Shown: piece by piece, positions 60,420-64,000 of the stretch
Layout of the letters: every line of letters starts with the position of its first letter
Position numbering within the stretch: the first letter of the stretch is position 1
NCBI GenBank assembly: GCA_041166385.1
Contig: JBEEFW010000123.1
Span: forward strand, 1 to 64,000
Origin: DASUCS01 sp041166385
GTDB lineage: Bacteria; Actinomycetota; Acidimicrobiia; Acidimicrobiales; JACDCH01
Direction of reading: 5' to 3'
Length of the DNA: 64,000 bases
Program-made: the position numbers and the translations under genes
The notes under the pieces: generated by a model
Databases searched by the model: none
Told to the model about the DNA's origin: nothing
Seen by the model: only the letters and a program-made list of their open reading frames with translations

Positions 60420-61526
60420 TCAGGGGACGTAGACGCCGAGCCAGGCGAGGCCGCACATCCAGACGAGCCCGATGGCGCACACCGCCTTGGTCACGCGCTC
60501 GGCCAGCCGGGTCGGCGTGACGAGCGCGAGCGCGATCACGAGCGGGAAGGCGTTCAAACCGTAGCGCTCGATGGAGTTGAGGTTGCCGGCGGCGAGTGAC
60601 GTGACCACGATCGCCGCACAGAACAGCCCGTAGGACAGGGGCAGCCGGCGCCACACGATTACCGCGAGCGCGATGAATGCGACCGCGAACAGGAAGTGCA
60701 GACCGTCGACGTCGCGGTGGAGCAGGTCGGACGCGGCCTCCCCGAGCCGGATGATCGGGTTCGACAGGCCCCCACGCAATTCGTCCTGACGATCGATCGG
60801 GATCATCCAGTCGCCGAAGACATGGCCGACCCACCACAGGTAGCACGCGACCCCGGCGAGTGGCGCGGCCAGAGCGACCGCCCGCGGGCCCAGGTCGCCG
60901 ACGCGGCGCTGCCGGAGATCGCGGCCGGCCTCGACCAACGCCGCGAGCGCGAGGAACACACCGGTTGGTCTCGTCAACGCCGCGGCGAAACCTGCAGCGG
61001 CTGCCCACCACCACCGCTGACGGCGGAGTGCGACCAGCGTGGCCGCCGCCAGGACGATGAACATTGCCTCGGCGTAGGCCCACGTCAGAACAAACGCCGG
61101 AGGCACGAGCGCGACGTACCACGCGGCTCGGTGCGCCGCCCGACGGTCGCCGGTCTCGACACGCGTGATCCGATGCACGAGCGCACCAGCCACCAGCGCG
61201 GCGACGTTCGTGATGATCAGCAGTGCGGCGCCAGGAGCGATCGACAACAGCGTGTGCACCACGCGTCCCGCGACCGAGTACAGCGGGAAGAAACGCAGCG
61301 CCTCGGGGTCCTCGGCCCGGTACCCGTGCTCCGCGATGCCGCGATAGAAGACGCCGTCCCACGCGAACAGGCCGTGGAAGTTGACCTCGGGTCGGATTCC
61401 GTGACGGGCGTGGTCGATCCACCACCGCGACGCGAACCATCCGGCGAGTACGAGCACCCTCGTCGCCACCCAACCTGGCAGTGCAGCGCGCAGGTCCTCG
61501 GCGATGGCCGCGCGGCGACGACTCAC
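60420..61526 (-). CDS. PIG-V-like mannosyltransferase, polytopic
   Basis: A 368-residue membrane protein with about eight helices. It has HGLFAWDGVFYRGIAEHGY (the Asp/Arg motif of PIG-V/GT-C enzymes), RFFPLYSVAGRVVHTLLSI, AYAEAMFIVLAAATLVAL, GFAAALTRPTGVFLALAALVEAG, all recalling actinobacterial mannosyltransferases that add mannose to lipid carriers or proteins. The GTG start overlaps the stop of the next gene (GTGA). It pairs with the following polytopic protein. Confidence 0.78.
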   Translation of the reverse strand: MSRRRAAIAEDLRAALPGWVATRVLVLAGWFASRWWIDHARHGIRPEVNFHGLFAWDGVFYRGIAEHGYRAEDPEALRFFPLYSVAGRVVHTLLSIAPGAALLIITNVAALVAGALVHRITRVETGDRRAAHRAAWYVALVPPAFVLTWAYAEAMFIVLAAATLVALRRQRWWWAAAAGFAAALTRPTGVFLALAALVEAGRDLRQRRVGDLGPRAVALAAPLAGVACYLWWVGHVFGDWMIPIDRQDELRGGLSNPIIRLGEAASDLLHRDVDGLHFLFAVAFIALAVIVWRRLPLSYGLFCAAIVVTSLAAGNLNSIERYGLNAFPLVIALALVTPTRLAERVTKAVCAIGLVWMCGLAWLGVYVP

Positions 61527-63085
61527 GATGCGGGGCCGGCGAACCGGATCAGCGACGCGTGCTCGAAGTACGTGTCGCCGTCGTTGACCACCAGCACCCG
61601 TCCGGAGCCGAGCTTGGCGCCAAGCTCGGACTCGACGGACTCGCACTGACCGCCGAACGTCTTGTAGCCACCGTCATCGACGAGCCAGACGGAATGCGCG
61701 GAACCGGCGCGAGCCACAACCTCATCGGCGATCGCGACTGGGTCCGCGGCGGCGTTGCGATCCGCGTAGTCGCGCCAGTCGACCAATGACGGATCGCTCA
61801 ACGTCGGGTAGCTCAGTTGGGTGAGGCCGAGCGATGACGGCAGGAGGCGATGAATGCTTGGGCCGAGCTGGTCCGGGCAGATCAGCACGACGTCGCCAGG
61901 CTGGGCTTCCGCTCGGATCGCTGCCGTGATCTTCCCCGCCTGCGTGCGATCGGTGATCACGTTGTGCACGCCGCCGACGACGCCGAGCGCGAGCAGGGCG
62001 GCGACGAGCACGCCCCGCGCGGCCACGCCGATGAACTTTGTGAGCCCGACCGCCGCAACGAGCAGGAACAGTGGGAACAAGATCGCGGCGTACCGCGTCG
62101 CGAACGTCGTGTCGGTGACGTAGCCGGCAATCGTCGCGATCGCGACGGTGAGGCCGACCACCGCGGCCTCTCGGCGAACTGTGGGCGTCGTCCGCACGTC
62201 GATCTCGAGGCGATACTCGTCAATCGGCCTCGCGACCAGGCCGACCGCGAACAGCACGCCCAGCGTCCATCCGAGGAGGAGGCCCTCGGCGAAGTCGCCG
62301 CCGCCGAAATCCTGGAGCGTGGTGGTGACCAACGTCGTCGGACGTACCGGCGACGCCCACGGCGTCCCCGTGTGCGCGGATTGATCACGTATGACGTTCA
62401 GCCACGGCACGAGGAAGAGGCCGCCCACGACGACCGCCGCGACCACGCGCACCGTGCGACGACGGTCGGCGCTCGAGGTCTGCCTCGCTCGCCAGGCCAG
62501 CACCGCAATGGTGGCCGCAACGAGCCACAGCGCCCAGTAGTGAGACAGCAGGAGCGCGCCCGTGACACCCGTGATGCCGACGAGCCGCAACGGCGTCGGC
62601 CGCTCGAGCGCGTTCGCCACCAGGAGATAGCCCGCCAGCACCAACAACATGACCAACGAATACATGCGCGTCTCGGTGCCGTAGCGGATTGCGAACGGCG
62701 ACAACGCGAGCAGCGCCACGAAGGCCCACGCGGTGACTCGTCCACCGACGCGCCGTCCGGCGAGCCACGCCAGCGGGAGCGCGAGCACGGCGAGGACGCC
62801 CGACAGCGAGCGCACGGCGGTGTCGCCCTCGCCGAACACCGCCATCCACTCGTGCAGGAGGAAGTAGTAGAGCGGGGGGTGACCGTCGTGCCGCAACGCA
62901 CCCGGGATGTCGCCCAAGGGCAGCCGTGCGATGTCCACGCTGAGCGCCTCGTCGAGCCAAAGGTGCGATTTGGTCCAGAAGCGCAACACCACGCCGGCGA
63001 GCACGGACGCGGCGACAACCGAGTACTCGACGGGTCGCAGCGAGGGGTCGCGCGCATCCACGCGCGAACTGGACCCCGATGACAC
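61523..63085 (-). CDS. Polytopic glycosyltransferase (GT39/ArnT-like), 520 aa
   Basis: A protein of about 520 residues with 10-12 helices. The first loop has SHLWLDEALSVDIARLPLGDIPGALRHDGHPPLYYFLLHEW, the DE-containing motif of GT39/ArnT-type undecaprenyl-sugar-dependent transferases (catalytic Asp-Glu). There is a periplasmic C-terminal domain of about 170 residues (QPGDVVLICPDQLGPSIHRL..VWLVDDGGYKTFGGQC). GTG 63085 is used. It may modify wall or lipid glycans, consistent with the PIG-V-like neighbour. Confidence 0.8.
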   Translation of the reverse strand: MSSGSSSRVDARDPSLRPVEYSVVAASVLAGVVLRFWTKSHLWLDEALSVDIARLPLGDIPGALRHDGHPPLYYFLLHEWMAVFGEGDTAVRSLSGVLAVLALPLAWLAGRRVGGRVTAWAFVALLALSPFAIRYGTETRMYSLVMLLVLAGYLLVANALERPTPLRLVGITGVTGALLLSHYWALWLVAATIAVLAWRARQTSSADRRRTVRVVAAVVVGGLFLVPWLNVIRDQSAHTGTPWASPVRPTTLVTTTLQDFGGGDFAEGLLLGWTLGVLFAVGLVARPIDEYRLEIDVRTTPTVRREAAVVGLTVAIATIAGYVTDTTFATRYAAILFPLFLLVAAVGLTKFIGVAARGVLVAALLALGVVGGVHNVITDRTQAGKITAAIRAEAQPGDVVLICPDQLGPSIHRLLPSSLGLTQLSYPTLSDPSLVDWRDYADRNAAADPVAIADEVVARAGSAHSVWLVDDGGYKTFGGQCESVESELGAKLGSGRVLVVNDGDTYFEHASLIRFAGPAS

Positions 63086-63150
63086 GGCGAGCGACTGTAG
63101 TTGCGGGGTGTCCGGCCCCCTGGCACCGCACCCGTACACTCGCCGGTCAG

Positions 63151-64000
63151 ATGGCCGAAACCCCCGCCGAGAAACACGTCGTCGTCATCGGGGCCGGTCC
63201 TGCCGGCCTCACTGCGGCGTACCAGCTCGGCAAGGTGGACGTGGACGCGACGGTGCTGGAGGCCGACTCGGTCGTCGGCGGCATCAGCAGGACGGTCGAG
63301 CGCGACGGTTGGCGCTTCGATCTTGGCGGCCACCGCTTCTTCACAAAGGTCCAGGCGGTGGAAGACCTCTGGCACGAGATCCTGCCCGACGGAGACTTCC
63401 TGTTGCGGCCCCGGATGAGCCGCATCTTCCTCAACGGCAAGTACCTCGACTATCCCCTCCGACTCTTCAACGTGTTGCGTCGCATCGGCCCAATCGAGGC
63501 AATGCGCTGCGTGTTGTCGTACGTGTGGGTGCGCATTCATCCACCGAAAGACCTCACCACGTTCGAAGGGTGGACCGCCTCGCGCTTCGGGTGGCGGCTC
63601 TATCGCATGGTCTTCAAGACCTACACCGAGAAGGTGTGGGGCGTGCCCGCGACCGAGATCCAGGCCGACTGGGCAGCGCAGCGCATCAAGAACCTGTCGT
63701 TCCTGAGCGCGGTCTGGAACTCGATGCTGCCGCGTCGCAACCAGAAGGACATCGCCTCGCTCATCGAGGAGTTCCAGTACCCAAAGCTCGGGCCGGGGAT
63801 GATGTGGGAGCGCTGCGCGGAGCTCGTGAAGAAGGACGGCAACCAGGTGCTGCTGAACGCGCCCGTCGTCGCTGTGCACCATGAGAACGGCCGCGCGGAT
63901 GCCGTCGACTACCGCGTGAACGGGGAGACGGTGACTGTTCCCGCGACGCACGTGATCTCGTCGATGCCGTTGCCGCACCTCCTCAAGGCCATGCGCCCCG
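63151..64000 (+). CDS. FAD-dependent amine-oxidase/UDP-galactopyranose-mutase-like protein (3' truncated by window edge)
   Basis: The first 283 residues of an FAD protein. The Rossmann opening HVVVIGAGPAGLTAAYQLGK (GxGxxG), the ADSVVGGISRTVERDGWRFDLGGHRFFTK motif (GG-doublet and FAD contact), MSRIFLNGKYLDYPL and WGVPATEIQADWAAQRI are those of actinobacterial proteins placed with UDP-galactopyranose mutases and protoporphyrinogen oxidases. It is usually found near cell-wall glycosyltransferases, as here. ATG at 63151, divergent from the GT39-like gene with 65 bases between. Confidence 0.82.
   Translation, partial: MAETPAEKHVVVIGAGPAGLTAAYQLGKVDVDATVLEADSVVGGISRTVERDGWRFDLGGHRFFTKVQAVEDLWHEILPDGDFLLRPRMSRIFLNGKYLDYPLRLFNVLRRIGPIEAMRCVLSYVWVRIHPPKDLTTFEGWTASRFGWRLYRMVFKTYTEKVWGVPATEIQADWAAQRIKNLSFLSAVWNSMLPRRNQKDIASLIEEFQYPKLGPGMMWERCAELVKKDGNQVLLNAPVVAVHHENGRADAVDYRVNGETVTVPATHVISSMPLPHLLKAMRP

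Overview
The window is about 64 kb of GC-rich, densely coding bacterial chromosome. An actinobacterium is suggested, probably of the Acidimicrobiia. The clues are a deazaflavin (F420) biosynthesis gene at the left edge, an F420-type LLM oxidoreductase at 20.7-21.5 kb, DUF3151 and DUF3159 proteins, a PIG-V-like mannosyltransferase, frequent GTG/TTG starts and many 4-base ATGA/GTGA gene overlaps. The class assignment is inference. No rRNA, tRNA, CRISPR array, phage or integrase gene was seen.

Layout. 0-3.2 kb: cofH end, an NTF2-like protein, an orphan receiver and a LOG-family protein, closed by a striking 48-base hairpin. 3.3-6.9 kb: glycolate oxidase glcDEF on the minus strand. 7-9.6 kb: a Cys-rich protein and a two-gene McrB/McrC-like cassette. 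9.7-12.8 kb: a secreted TIM-barrel protein and typA. 13-17.8 kb: a GH13 glucosidase, two coiled-coil proteins, RNase D, rhodanese and a MobA-like protein. 17.8-22.4 kb: a metzincin-like lipoprotein divergent from a Tat amidohydrolase, then flavin/F420 enzymes and two 43-residue proteins. 22.6-31.6 kb: mainly housekeeping and hypothetical genes, an acyl-CoA dehydrogenase and an aldehyde dehydrogenase. 31.7-38.6 kb: a cyclopropane-synthase-like methyltransferase operon, an FAD oxidase and NudC. 38.6-43.8 kb: an omega-aminotransferase/aldehyde dehydrogenase operon divergent from an RpiR regulator and gamma-glutamyltransferase, which together look like a gamma-glutamyl amine/GABA catabolic locus. 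44.2-53.4 kb: enoyl-CoA hydratase, a secreted transglycosylase, an O-methyltransferase and a complete five-gene peptide ABC importer. 53.9-64 kb: two HhH DNA glycosylases, cyclophilin, an MBL-fold hydrolase, a two-component system, two polytopic glycosyltransferase-like proteins and the start of an FAD amine-oxidase/UDP-galactopyranose-mutase-like protein.

The most unusual content is non-coding. Two roughly 387-bp, transposase-less, MITE-like elements (43811-44196 and 53436-53822) have 24-bp imperfect terminal inverted repeats and about 10-bp target duplications. Their cores lie in the same direction, but their outer ends are swapped, so the core appears inverted relative to its ends. Copy A sits exactly on the overlapping stop codons of two convergent genes, and its target duplication restored both stops. 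Copy B split the apex of a 22+4+22 hairpin whose arm length, loop and apex match the intact hairpin at 3189-3236. This suggests a family of intergenic hairpins that the element can use as a target.
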